Shown here piece after piece: positions 43,955-52,236 of a DNA stretch of 64,000 nucleotides. Where the stretch lies: the NCBI RefSeq assembly GCF_964253915.1, contig NZ_CAXUSG020000002.1, positions 1 through 64,000 of the forward strand, in the 5' to 3' direction. The first letter of the stretch is position 1, and each line of letters starts with the position of its first letter. A model generated the notes under the pieces. The model saw only the letters and a list, made by a program, of their open reading frames with translations. It was not told the origin of the DNA and ran no database searches. The stretch comes from Metarhizobium sp964253915 (lineage in GTDB: Bacteria > Pseudomonadota > Alphaproteobacteria > Rhizobiales > Rhizobiaceae). Made by a program: the position numbers and the translations under genes.

Positions 43955-45610
43955 TCACGCTTCCGTTTTTCTTGTCGCGCCGCCGGCGAAGGACAGGGAA
44001 AATTTCAGGCCGTCTGCCTCGTAGGAAAAGGACGTTTCGGCGTCGAATTCCGCCGGAAAGGCGCCGCGAATGAGCCGGGAACCGAAGCCTTCGTGGGTCG
44101 GCGCCTCGACGCTGCGGTCACTGCTTTCGTTCCAGCTGAGGCTTACCCTGCCATCGTCGAGGGTCCATTCGATCCGAACAGAACCGGTGCGATCGCTGAG
44201 GGCGCCGTATTTGGTGGCGTTGGTCGCCAGTTCGTGGATGACCATCGACAATGAAAGGACTGCCGGCGGGCTGAGATGGCAACTGGGGCCGTCCAGGCTT
44301 ATGCGTGCGTCGTTCGAATCGCGATGCGGCAGGAGCGAGCGGTCTATCACATCGCGAAGTTCGCCGCTTTCCCAGTCGTCGGCGAGCAAAATGTCGTAGC
44401 CGCCGGCAAAGGCGCCGATACGTTGCGAGAACGACTTGAATTCTTCTGGATTCTGGCGCCCGAATGTCTGCCGTGCGATGGCCTGGACGATCGATAGGGT
44501 GTTCTTGACGCGATGGGCAAGCTCCCGCCCCATCAGCTTTCGCGCCTCGACCATCTGCTCCGTCTGGCGCCGCCGTTCGTCGAGTTCGTCGAGAAGGTGA
44601 TCGACGGAAGCGCCGACAAGGCCTAGCTCCCCGTACCGTCCGCCCATGTTCGTCCTCGCCTCGGAATCACCGCTGCGCCAGCGCTGCAGAACATTGACGA
44701 TCTGGTCTATCGGCTTGAGGATGAAGCGGTTGCCGACAAAGACGGCCGCAAGGACGGCGATGAAGGCCCCGAGCAGAATGAAGGCGACACCGGCCAGCGT
44801 GGCCCGGTTGATATCGGCAAACGCCTGTTCTTTAGACATGCCGGCGCCGATGTAGAGTGGGCTGCCGGGAAGCGAAATCGGCTCGTAGCCAACGATGCGC
44901 AGTGTTCCGTCCGGGCTTTTTACCTCTACCGTGCCGGCTTTGGTGGCGTTGAAGTATGGTCTGAAGCTCTCGGAAATGCTGGTTCCGACAAAACGCTTCG
45001 GATCCGGATTGCGGGCGATGATGATGCCGTTCCGATCCGCGATCGTCACCACGCCACCGGGTGTGACACCCCTTTCGCTGATCCGCTGGTCGAGCCATTC
45101 AAGACGGATGCCGGTGGCGATCACGCCTTTGATTTCCGTTCCGCTCCGCAGCGGCATCGCGACCGGCAGGATCGGTCCGTCGGAAAGTTTGCTGATCGTG
45201 TATTCGCCGACGACAAAATCCTTGGTAGACAGGGCGTCGCGAACATAACTGCGTTCTGAAAAATCCATGCCGGCGGGCGAACCGAAGCTGTCGCAGACAA
45301 GTTTGCCGTCCAGGCCGAAGACGAGGATGGCCCGGATCGGTGGCAATTCGCTGGCGACGCGTTTCAGTGCGTTGGTACATCCGGCCTGATCCAGGTCGGA
45401 AACGGCCGGGATCGCCGCGGCGGCAATCAGCACGCTATGGACACCCTCGATGATCCGGTCGACCTCTGACGCGGCCTGCCGCGCGGCCTGCAACGCCTGC
45501 TGATGGACCTCCCGGTCACGTTGCTGCCTGGTCAAAAGCTCGTTGTAGCTGAGCATTCCGATAGCGGGAAGCAAAGCCGTCGCCGCAACGGCGAAAAGCC
45601 GTCTCCTCAC
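43955..45610 (-). CDS. Membrane HWE-family sensor histidine kinase
   Basis: A 551-residue sensor kinase. A first membrane segment (LFAVAATALLPAIGMLS) is followed by a periplasmic Cache-type sensor domain of about 240 residues. A second membrane segment (AGVAFILLGAFIAVLAAVFV), a HAMP-like linker and an HWE/HisKA_2 kinase core come next. The phosphoacceptor lies in ELAHRVKNTLSIVQAIARQ, the N box in VIHELATNATKYGALS, and the WxE motif in LSWNES. The start is set at GTG 45610 because codons before it lose the third-position GC bias; TTG 45685 is the alternative. No response-regulator gene is adjacent, so its partner is elsewhere. HWE kinases are common in Rhizobiaceae. Confidence 0.88.
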   Translation of the reverse strand: MRRRLFAVAATALLPAIGMLSYNELLTRQQRDREVHQQALQAARQAASEVDRIIEGVHSVLIAAAAIPAVSDLDQAGCTNALKRVASELPPIRAILVFGLDGKLVCDSFGSPAGMDFSERSYVRDALSTKDFVVGEYTISKLSDGPILPVAMPLRSGTEIKGVIATGIRLEWLDQRISERGVTPGGVVTIADRNGIIIARNPDPKRFVGTSISESFRPYFNATKAGTVEVKSPDGTLRIVGYEPISLPGSPLYIGAGMSKEQAFADINRATLAGVAFILLGAFIAVLAAVFVGNRFILKPIDQIVNVLQRWRSGDSEARTNMGGRYGELGLVGASVDHLLDELDERRRQTEQMVEARKLMGRELAHRVKNTLSIVQAIARQTFGRQNPEEFKSFSQRIGAFAGGYDILLADDWESGELRDVIDRSLLPHRDSNDARISLDGPSCHLSPPAVLSLSMVIHELATNATKYGALSDRTGSVRIEWTLDDGRVSLSWNESSDRSVEAPTHEGFGSRLIRGAFPAEFDAETSFSYEADGLKFSLSFAGGATRKTEA

Positions 45611-45951
45611 GTCAATTCCCCCCCACAAAGCACTGACGAACCGCGCTTTTTCATCACTTCGCTGCCGATTCGCACGCGCCGCCAAGGATGCCCTTATCCG
45701 CCCGCAAAATCCCGCCTTTCTTTCTTATGGTTTGGCGCGCCGCAGAAATTTCAACGTTTCCGGCAAGTAAACGATGAGAATTTTGTTTCACGCCACCCTT
45801 GTGGCCCCGTGGCGCACATCATTCTTCAGGAGTATGACCGTGTCCATGCCGCGACGCAACCGGTGACCGTTTGCCGCGCGTATGCGGCGGGTTGCAGTAT
45901 ACGGCAACCGGTTGATCTTTCAGGCGGCTCGGCCGCGAATGCAGGAAACCC
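45611..45951. other. Intergenic region between the HWE kinase and corA
   Basis: About 340 bases with no gene that I can support. Two copies of CAACCGGT or its near match flank a GC-rich hairpin-prone stretch at 45857-45912, just before corA. I see no defined riboswitch. Confidence 0.4.
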
Positions 45952-46917
45952 ATGACCGTCGTAGCTTCCTTTCTCTACCGTGACGGCAAGCGCATCGAAG
46001 CCGTGCCGATCGACCTTGCGGTGCCGCCGCAGGACGAAAACACTTTCGTCTGGATCGGCCTGCACGAGCCGACACCGGAAGAGATGAACACGCTGAAACA
46101 TAATTTTCAGCTGCATCCGCTGGCAATCGAGGATTCGCTCAATCCCGCCCAGGTCCCGAAGGTGGATATCTACGACAGCCAGCTCTTCGTGGTCGCCAAG
46201 ACGGCCCATCGGGTCGGCGACCGCATAGAATATGGTGTGACATCGATCTTCGTCGGCCGAAACCACATCATTTCCGTCCGCCATGGCTCGGATCGCGGTC
46301 ACAGCAAGTTGCGCAGCCAGCTGGAGGCGACGCCGCAGACGCTGAAGCACGGGCCGGACTATGTCCTGCACGCCATTCTCGATTTTATCGTCGACGGCTA
46401 CCTGCCCATCGTCCAGTCGATCGAGGACGAGATGCTCGACATGGAGCAGCAGATGCTGGATGCCTTCCTGGAGCGCGATCAGATCACCCGTATCTTTCGC
46501 ACGCGTCGCGAGGTCATCCGTTTCCTCAGGGTGATCGGGCCGATGGTGGAGCTGTGCGGCAAGCTGGTCAATCTCGACTTGCCCTGCCTCGACCCCGAGG
46601 CCAAGCCTTATTTCCGCGATGTCCTGGACCATGCGTTGCGGGCGGAGATGACCATCGTCGGCCTGCGCGATGTCATCACGTCGGTCTTCGAGGCCAGCAA
46701 TCTGCTGGAGCAGCAAAGACAGGGTGTCATCACCCGCCAGCTCGCCTCCTGGGCGGCGATCCTCGCCGTGCCGACGGCGGTTGCAGGCATCTACGGCATG
46801 AACTTCGAAAACATGCCGGAATTGAAGACGACCTATGGCTACTTCGTCGTGCTCGGCGCCATCGCCGTGCTGTGCTTCATTCTCTATCTTCGCTTCAAGA
46901 AAGCCCGCTGGCTTTAG
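45952..46917 (+). CDS. corA: CorA-family magnesium/divalent-cation channel
   Basis: A 321-residue CorA homologue. A large acidic cytoplasmic N-terminal domain is followed by two C-terminal membrane segments (about residues 262-282 and 295-313). The selectivity signature YGMNFENMPE lies between them, as expected for the pentameric Mg2+ channel. The start ATG 45952 has AGGAAA upstream. The gene stands alone and converges on the TerC-family gene with an inverted repeat between them. Some family members transport Ni, Co or Zn instead. Confidence 0.93.
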   Translation: MTVVASFLYRDGKRIEAVPIDLAVPPQDENTFVWIGLHEPTPEEMNTLKHNFQLHPLAIEDSLNPAQVPKVDIYDSQLFVVAKTAHRVGDRIEYGVTSIFVGRNHIISVRHGSDRGHSKLRSQLEATPQTLKHGPDYVLHAILDFIVDGYLPIVQSIEDEMLDMEQQMLDAFLERDQITRIFRTRREVIRFLRVIGPMVELCGKLVNLDLPCLDPEAKPYFRDVLDHALRAEMTIVGLRDVITSVFEASNLLEQQRQGVITRQLASWAAILAVPTAVAGIYGMNFENMPELKTTYGYFVVLGAIAVLCFILYLRFKKARWL

Positions 46918-46928
46918 AAGGTGGAAGG

Positions 46929-46955
46929 GGTTCGCCTGAAAAGGTCAGGCGAACC
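46929..46955. terminator. Bidirectional inverted repeat between corA and the TerC-family gene
   Basis: A perfect 11-bp stem (GGTTCGCCTGA / TCAGGCGAACC) with a five-base loop. It begins 12 bases after the corA stop and runs into the last codons of the convergent gene. No T-run, so the terminator role is moderate. Confidence 0.55.
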
Positions 46956-47568
46956 ATTGCTGCACGGTGGGCAACACTTCGATCGTGCCGCGATAGATCA
47001 TGTCGAGCGCCACGTAGAGGATGATGAGCAGGCCGACATAGGCAATCCAGCGGTGCTTGTTCAGAAGCCTTGCGATGAAGTTTGCGGCAATGCCCATCAT
47101 GGCGATGGAAAGGGCGAGGCCGATGACCAGCACGGACGGATGTTCGCGCGCCGCACCGGCGACGGCCAGCACGTTGTCCAGCGACATCGAGACGTCGGCG
47201 ACGACGATCTGGGTTGCGGCCTGCAGGAAGGTCTTCTGGGCCTTGGGTGAACCATCGGCGCCGTCCGCATCATCATGGCTGTTGAAGGCGCGCAACTCGT
47301 TCCACATCTTCCAGCAGACCCAGAGCAGCAGCAAGCCGCCGGCAAGCAGCAGGCCCAGGATCGCCAGCAAATGCACGGTGATGGTGGCAAACAGGATGCG
47401 CAGAAGCGTTGCGGCGATGATGCCGACGGCAATTGCCTTGCGGCGTTGCTCGGCCGGAAGGCCGGCCGCGGCAAGGCCGATGACGACGGCGTTGTCGCCG
47501 GCGAGGACGAGATCGATGGCGATGACCTGAAGAAGCGCTGCCAGGCCGGCAGCAGTGAACAATTCCAT
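46945..47568 (-). CDS. TerC-family integral membrane protein
   Basis: A 207-residue membrane protein with about six hydrophobic segments. Two TerC motifs with membrane-embedded Asp and Asn residues are visible: DLVLAGDNAVVIGLA near residue 20 and VADVSMSLDNVLAVAG near residue 125. Family members of this short form (YjbE/YkoY-like) are thought to export or insert metals such as manganese during exoenzyme maturation. The tellurium name reflects the founding member, not a proven role here. Stands alone, convergent with corA. Confidence 0.9.
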   Translation of the reverse strand: MELFTAAGLAALLQVIAIDLVLAGDNAVVIGLAAAGLPAEQRRKAIAVGIIAATLLRILFATITVHLLAILGLLLAGGLLLLWVCWKMWNELRAFNSHDDADGADGSPKAQKTFLQAATQIVVADVSMSLDNVLAVAGAAREHPSVLVIGLALSIAMMGIAANFIARLLNKHRWIAYVGLLIILYVALDMIYRGTIEVLPTVQQWFA

Positions 47569-47749
47569 GAAGTCAAGTCTCCGGTAGTGGAGGCGTGCTA
47601 GCGCCTTGCAGGGAAGGCGTCAACCGGCGGCGGCGCTCCCGCGGGCAATATTGTTTAACCGCAAAGCGATTTTGGGCCTGATCGTGCTTTACCGTAAATG
47701 GAGAGAGCAGGCCCCGCCGTCTGCCGAACCCTAAATGTCGGCCCGGCTA

Positions 47750-47777
47750 TTGACGGGAAACCGAGAGGTGCTAGTCT
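47750..47777 (+). promoter_or_regulatory. Candidate promoter of the amiC-amiR unit
   Basis: TTGACG at 47750-47755, a 16-base spacer and TAGTCT at 47772-47777. It would give an untranslated leader of about 200 bases before amiC. Confidence 0.4.
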
Positions 47778-47800
47778 TTTACTTAAGCTGTTAACAAGTT

Positions 47801-47887
47801 GCGGCAACGGCGCTGCTAGACAATCGATGGCGATGAAGCCTCTCTGTATCCTTTGGAAAAAGGAGACGGGGAGGTTTTTGCTTTTTT
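47801..47887 (+). promoter_or_regulatory. Attenuator-like leader upstream of amiC
   Basis: A 5-bp hairpin with the hexaloop AACGGC (GCGGC-AACGGC-GCTGC, 47801-47816), an ANTAR-type loop with A first and G fourth, precedes a 13-bp stem. That stem is CCTCTCTGTATCC at 47839-47851 paired with GGAGACGGGGAGG at 47862-47874, with two G-U pairs and one mismatch, and is followed by TTTTTGCTTTTTT. The second element would act as an intrinsic terminator 100 bases before the amiC start. A second hexaloop hairpin is not clear. Inference: AmiR may also control its own operon. Confidence 0.5.
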
Positions 47888-47992
47888 GCACCTCGAAGGT
47901 CTGGCAGTTTTGGGCGCTGCAGCATGTTCCGGCACAAAGAGACGGCAAAAGCCGCTTGGGAACATGAATATCTTAACCTGGGAGCGACTGAG

Positions 47993-49135
47993 TTGAATAG
48001 ATCGGCCCAAACGACCGAACCCTGGCGGGTCGGCGTGCTGTTTTCCCGTACGGGCTTCATGTCCGTCATCGAGGAAACGCAGCTGCGCGGCACGCTGATA
48101 GCGATTGATGAAATCAATGATCGTGGCGGCATCAACGGACGCCCGCTCGAGGCGATCATCTATGATCCGGGATCGGATACGAGATCCTACGGCCATCTGG
48201 CCAAGCGGTTGATGGTCGAGGACGGTGTGAGCACGATCTTCGGCTGCTACACCTCCTCCAGCCGCAAGGCGGTCCTGCCGGTCGTCGAGCGGTTGAACGG
48301 GCTGTTGTGGTATCCGACGTTGTATGAAGGCTTCGAGTTTTCACCGAACGTCATCTACACCGGTGCGACGCCGAACCAGAACAGCCTGCAGCTCTGCAGC
48401 CTGCTGATGAAACTCTACGGCACCCGGTTCTTCTTCATCGGCTCGGACTATATCTATCCGCGCGAATCCAATCGCATCATGCGGGAGATGGTCGGAAAAA
48501 GCGGTGGCAGCGTCGTCGGCGAGCGCTACGTGCGTCTCGGCGCCTCGCGGTTGGAGTTTGCGCCGATCATGCAGGAGATCAAGCGGGTGCAGCCGGACGT
48601 GGTCTTCTCGACCGTCGTCGGCGATGCCACGACCTATCTCTATCAGGCCTATTCCGACATGGGGCTCGATCCGAAAGTCATGCCGATCGCCAGCCTCACG
48701 ACCTCGGAAGCGGAGATCGCCGCCATGGGCCACGATGTGGGGGAGGGGCATCTGACGGCTGCTCCCTATTTCCAGGGGATCGGCAATACGCTGAACAGCG
48801 CCTTTGTCGGCCGCTACCAGAAGCGTTACGGCAGCGATGCGCCGACCAACATGTGCCTGGAGGCATCTTATTTTCAGGTGAACGTCTTTGCGAGAACGCT
48901 GGAACGGGCCAACTCGCTGGAGACGCCAAAACTGCGGGCAATGGTGATGGGGTCCGAATTCGAAGCGCCGCAGGGCAATGTCTCGATCAATCCGAACTGG
49001 GGCCACGCCGACCTCTGGTCGCGGGTGGGCCGGGCCAATCGTGGCGGGCAATTCGACATCCTGTTCGAATCGCGCACGACGGTGAAGGCGGACCCCTATC
49101 TCATCGGGTATGGGCGATCCGTCAGCTACGTTTGA
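47993..49135 (+). CDS. amiC: Cytoplasmic amide sensor / negative regulator AmiC
   Basis: A 380-residue periplasmic-binding-protein-fold sensor related to AmiC of Pseudomonas. It has no signal peptide and begins directly with the binding-fold strand WRVGVLFSRTGFMSVIEETQ. Matching UrtA-like segments include GCYTSSSRKAVLPVVERLNG and LLWYPTLYEGFEFSPNVIYT. In the family, AmiC holds AmiR inactive until a short amide binds. The start is TTG 47993 with GGGAGCGA upstream, giving the same length as known AmiC (about 385); an ATG at 47924 is less likely. It is followed with no gap by the amiR frame. It shares visible segments with the exported binding protein at 50055. Confidence 0.87.
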   Translation: MNRSAQTTEPWRVGVLFSRTGFMSVIEETQLRGTLIAIDEINDRGGINGRPLEAIIYDPGSDTRSYGHLAKRLMVEDGVSTIFGCYTSSSRKAVLPVVERLNGLLWYPTLYEGFEFSPNVIYTGATPNQNSLQLCSLLMKLYGTRFFFIGSDYIYPRESNRIMREMVGKSGGSVVGERYVRLGASRLEFAPIMQEIKRVQPDVVFSTVVGDATTYLYQAYSDMGLDPKVMPIASLTTSEAEIAAMGHDVGEGHLTAAPYFQGIGNTLNSAFVGRYQKRYGSDAPTNMCLEASYFQVNVFARTLERANSLETPKLRAMVMGSEFEAPQGNVSINPNWGHADLWSRVGRANRGGQFDILFESRTTVKADPYLIGYGRSVSYV

Positions 49136-49177
49136 ATGAGAAGAAACTTGGACGGAAACGAGGGCAGGAAAGTCAGC

Positions 49178-49831
49178 ATGGGAAGGTTAGAAATGTCGCA
49201 GGAGCGGCGGCCCGCTCCTCCGCGGGCGGAGATGCGAAGTGGTGCTCCCAGCCTGCAAAGCCAGTCGAAGGCCCTTGCCGAGTTGAGCGTCGCGCTGATC
49301 GTCGATCTCGACAGCGATGGCGAGCGGCTCTTTCGGGAGTTGCAGCGGCTGCGCTGCACGGTCAAGCATATCTGGCCGATCCCGCCGCAATTGCCGGAAA
49401 GTTTCGATGTCGTCTACTGCACGCTGGTGGAGGACCTGCCGCGCCGCATTCCCTGGCTGCCCGGCGAGCCGGCCAGCACCTTCATCATCGTCGACAAGGG
49501 GCATGAGCCGCTCAATCTCAAGCTCATCCACAATTGCGCCGCCCACGGCCTGATCCATTTCCCCGTCACGCCGCGTTCGACCACCGGCAGCCTGGCGATG
49601 GCGCGGGAGCATTTCCTCTACGAGCAGCGGCTGCGGGGACGCATCGAAAAGCTCGATGAAAACCTGCGCACGATGCGCACCGTCGAACGGGCGAAAGCCA
49701 TCCTCATGCGGGTGAAAAACATCACCGAGGAAGAGGCGTACAACCACCTGCGCAACCAGGCGATGGAGCGTCGCGTGACGATTGGCGCGGTCGCCAATGC
49801 GATCATTGACTCGCATGAACTTCTCAGTTAA
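49178..49831 (+). CDS. amiR: ANTAR-domain transcription antiterminator AmiR
   Basis: A 217-residue AmiR-type protein. The N-terminal pseudo-receiver (about residues 35-140) lacks an evident phosphoacceptor Asp set. A coiled coil (EQRLRGRIEKLDENLRTMRT) leads to the C-terminal ANTAR domain with ERAKAILMRVKNITEEEAY and HLRNQAMERRVTIGAVANAI. ANTAR proteins bind paired hexaloop hairpins in nascent RNA and prevent terminator formation. Such hairpins start 17 bases after this gene. The start is chosen at ATG 49178 because GGCAGGAAAG precedes it; ATG 49136 lacks a ribosome site. It should be held by AmiC in the absence of amide. Confidence 0.88.
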   Translation: MGRLEMSQERRPAPPRAEMRSGAPSLQSQSKALAELSVALIVDLDSDGERLFRELQRLRCTVKHIWPIPPQLPESFDVVYCTLVEDLPRRIPWLPGEPASTFIIVDKGHEPLNLKLIHNCAAHGLIHFPVTPRSTTGSLAMAREHFLYEQRLRGRIEKLDENLRTMRTVERAKAILMRVKNITEEEAYNHLRNQAMERRVTIGAVANAIIDSHELLS

Positions 49832-49848
49832 CACTTTCCTTCGTTAAT

Positions 49849-49883
49849 CGCGGCAAGGGCGCCGCGTACATAAGGGTAATGTA
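49849..49883 (+). ncRNA. ANTAR-type dual-hairpin RNA element
   Basis: Hairpin P1 is CGCGGC-AAGGGC-GCCGCG (49849-49866), a perfect 6-bp stem with hexaloop AAGGGC. Hairpin P2 is TACAT-AAGGGTA-ATGTA (49867-49883); its loop starts AAGGGT with one extra A. Both have A at position 1 and G at position 4 of the loop, the conserved signature of ANTAR targets. P2 runs directly into the terminator stem at 49883, so formation of P2 competes with it. Confidence 0.8.
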
Positions 49884-49922
49884 ACCCCACAGTTTCCGCC
49901 GACGCGGGACGTGGGGTTTTTT
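49883..49922 (+). terminator. Leader terminator 1 of the amide operon
   Basis: Stem AACCCCAC / GTGGGGTT with an internal small hairpin, then six T. Its 5' arm overlaps the P2 hairpin by one base and abuts its 3' arm, the geometry needed for antitermination. Confidence 0.82.
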
Positions 49923-49984
49923 GTTGTCTGTTCGGGACGGCAGAAGCTTGGCGGCGAAGATGCCGCATCACATGAAGGCAACAG

Positions 49985-50032
49985 GGCCTCGGAACGGTCT
50001 GCCATACGGCAGCTCGCTCCGGGGCCTTTTTT
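49985..50032 (+). terminator. Leader terminator 2 of the amide operon
   Basis: A long hairpin (GGCCTCGGA ... TCCGGGGCC, with inner stem CTGCC/GGCAG) followed by TTTTTT. It ends 22 bases before the urtA-type start codon, so read-through of two terminators is needed for expression. Confidence 0.78.
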
Positions 50033-50054
50033 ATTTCTGGAGAGGAACACAATA

Positions 50055-51302
50055 ATGAAAAGCAACAGGCGTCAATTCCTCGTCGGCAGCGCTGCGTTCG
50101 GCACGTTCGCAGCCACCGGCTTCCCGCATATCTGGAGCAAGAACGCAGACCTCGCCCGCGCCGCGGACGGTGAGATCAAGGTCGGCGTTCTTTTCTCGCT
50201 GACCGGCACCACCGCCATCATCGAGGAGTCGCTCAACAAGGCGACGATCATGGCCATCGACGAGATCAATGCGGCCGGTGGCATCAACGGCATGAAGATC
50301 GTGCCTGTCATCGAAGACCCGGCCTCCGATCCCGCGACCTTCGCCGAAAAGGCCCGCAAGCTGGTGCTTAGCGACAAATGCGTTTCGGTGTTCGGCTCCT
50401 ATACCTCGGCCAGCCGCAAGGCGGTGCTGCCGGTGTTCGAAAAGCAGGACAACCTCTTCTGGTATCCGACGCTCTACGAAGGCCGCGAATGCTCGAAGAA
50501 CGTCATCTACACGGGTGCGGTGCCAAACCAGCAGCAGGACGATTTCATTCCCTGGCTGGTCGAAAAATTCGGCAAGCGCTGGTACCTGATTGGCTCGAAC
50601 TACATCTACCCGAAGGAAGAAAACAACTACTGCAAGAAGCTGCTCGCCGAGCTTGGCGCGGAAGTCGTCGCCGAAGAATACGTGCCGCTCGGCCACTCCG
50701 AATTCTCCTCCGTCATCAATAAATTGAAGGCGGAAAAGCCGAATGTGATCTTCTCAACCGTCGTCGGCGATTCCGTCGTGGCGCTGCACCGGCAATATCA
50801 CGCCGCCGGCCTCGATCCCGCGACCATGCCGATGGCCAGCCTGACCACCTCCGAAAACGAGGTTGCCGCCATGGGCGGAGCTGCTGCCGCCGGCCACTTT
50901 ACCTCCGCACCCTATTTCATGGTCTGGGATTCGCCTGAAAACCAGAAATTCGTCGAGGCCTACAAGTCGCGCTGGGGCGGCGACAAGGTCACGCATTTCG
51001 TGTCGGAATCCTCCTATTTCCAGGTGCATCTCTTCAAGCAGGCCGTCGCCAAGCTCGCCGCCAGTGACATCACTCCGGACGGCATCCGCGAGGCGGTCAA
51101 GGGCGAGCAGTTCCAGGCGCCGCAGGGTCTCGTGAAGGTCGAGCCGGAAAACCTGCACTGCTGGCTGACGCCGAAGATCGGCCAGTGCCAGCCGGACGGC
51201 CAGTTCAAGATCCTAAAGCAGTCCGCCGCCTGGCTCGAGCCCGACCCGTACAAGGCCTATCCGAACCAGAAGTGCACTGCAGACGGCCTGAAGACGATCT
51301 GA
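50055..51302 (+). CDS. urtA: UrtA/FmdD-type amide or urea-binding protein
   Basis: A 415-residue periplasmic binding protein of the urea/short-amide class. The N-terminus has a twin-arginine-type signal (SNRRQFLVGSAAFGTFAATG). The mature part begins IKVGVLFSLTGTTAIIEES. Family segments YTSASRKAVLPVFEKQDN and FWYPTLYEGRECSKNVIYTG are shared with the AmiC sensor upstream. Encoded with amiE, it most likely binds short aliphatic amides or urea. The start ATG 50055 follows GAGAGGAAC and lies just after the tandem leader terminators. A hairpin terminator follows it, probably setting a high binding-protein to permease ratio. Confidence 0.88.
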   Translation: MKSNRRQFLVGSAAFGTFAATGFPHIWSKNADLARAADGEIKVGVLFSLTGTTAIIEESLNKATIMAIDEINAAGGINGMKIVPVIEDPASDPATFAEKARKLVLSDKCVSVFGSYTSASRKAVLPVFEKQDNLFWYPTLYEGRECSKNVIYTGAVPNQQQDDFIPWLVEKFGKRWYLIGSNYIYPKEENNYCKKLLAELGAEVVAEEYVPLGHSEFSSVINKLKAEKPNVIFSTVVGDSVVALHRQYHAAGLDPATMPMASLTTSENEVAAMGGAAAAGHFTSAPYFMVWDSPENQKFVEAYKSRWGGDKVTHFVSESSYFQVHLFKQAVAKLAASDITPDGIREAVKGEQFQAPQGLVKVEPENLHCWLTPKIGQCQPDGQFKILKQSAAWLEPDPYKAYPNQKCTADGLKTI

Positions 51303-51316
51303 TCCCCCAGCGACCT

Positions 51317-51350
51317 CGGCGGGAGGTCAGAGCTCCCGCCGTTCCTTTTT
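51317..51350 (+). terminator. Intra-operon hairpin after the binding-protein gene
   Basis: A perfect 9-bp stem (CGGCGGGAG / CTCCCGCCG) with a seven-base loop, followed by TTCCTTTTT, between urtA and urtB. Likely partial terminator or 3' stabiliser. Confidence 0.75.
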
Positions 51351-51366
51351 CCGAAAGGTTTGCCTT

Positions 51367-52236
51367 ATGGATCTTGTCGTCTCACAGCTGCTCACCGGTC
51401 TCAGCATCGCCTCGATCCTGATGCTGGTGGCGCTCGGCCTTGCGATCATCTACGGCGTCACCGGCGTCATCAATCTCGCGCACGGCGAGTTCGTCATGCT
51501 CGGCGCCTATTGCGCCTGGGTGCTGCAGACACAGTTCGGGCTGGGGCTGCTGGCGAGCCTCGTGCCGATCTTCCTCATTCTCTGCCTGTTCGGCTGGATC
51601 ATCGAGGCGGTGATCATCCGCCATCTCTACGATAGGCCGCTCGACACCATCCTTGCGACCTGGGGCATCGGCGTGATGGCGCAGCAAGCGGTGCGGCTGC
51701 TGGCCGGGGGCGAGCTTCGTTATGTCGAGATGCCGGCTTCGCTCTCCAGCAGCGTCAACATTCTCGGCGCCACCGAATCCGCCTATCGCCTGTTCGTGCT
51801 GGCGGTCGCGCTCGGGCTGTTTGCCGTCACCTGGTACATATACCGTAAGACGACGTTCGGGCTGAAGCTCAGGGCCATCACCCAGAACCGCTCCGTCGCC
51901 TCCAGCTTCGGCGTTAATTCCGGCCGCATCTACCGGCTGACCTTCGCTTACGGTGCCGGCATCGCCGGGCTGGCCGGAGCGCTGGTGTCTCCGCTGAAAA
52001 GCGTGTCGCCGGAAATGGGCACGACCTATGTCGTCGATGCCTTCATGGTGGTCGTGCTCGGCGGCGTCCAGAGCCTGTTCGGCACCATGGCGAGCTCCGC
52101 CATTCTCGGCGAGCTTTCCGGTTATCTGGCCTTCTTCAGCAACGACACCATCGCCAAAGCCGTGGTGCTGGTCGCCATCGTCATCCTCATCCGTTTCCGT
52201 CCGCAAGGCCTGTTCGTCACGCGTGTCCGCGCATGA
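51367..52236 (+). CDS. urtB: Urea/amide ABC transporter permease UrtB type
   Basis: A 289-residue branched-chain amino acid/urea-class permease (LivH fold). Motifs include GLAIIYGVTGVINLAHGEFV, LRAITQNRSVASSFGVNSGR and the VVLGGVQSLFGTMASS segment near the C-terminus. It has no long periplasmic N-terminal domain, unlike some UrtB proteins. It pairs with UrtC as the channel. Its stop overlaps urtC by four bases. Confidence 0.9.
   Translation: MDLVVSQLLTGLSIASILMLVALGLAIIYGVTGVINLAHGEFVMLGAYCAWVLQTQFGLGLLASLVPIFLILCLFGWIIEAVIIRHLYDRPLDTILATWGIGVMAQQAVRLLAGGELRYVEMPASLSSSVNILGATESAYRLFVLAVALGLFAVTWYIYRKTTFGLKLRAITQNRSVASSFGVNSGRIYRLTFAYGAGIAGLAGALVSPLKSVSPEMGTTYVVDAFMVVVLGGVQSLFGTMASSAILGELSGYLAFFSNDTIAKAVVLVAIVILIRFRPQGLFVTRVRA

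Noticed and set aside
47569..47749. A yybP-ykoY manganese riboswitch upstream of the TerC-family gene
   Set aside because: TerC-family genes often carry one, but I could not find the conserved core sequence on the minus strand; an Rfam search would decide.
47993..49135. A second periplasmic binding protein for the Urt-type importer
   Set aside because: It has no signal peptide and is directly followed by an ANTAR antiterminator gene, which fits AmiC.
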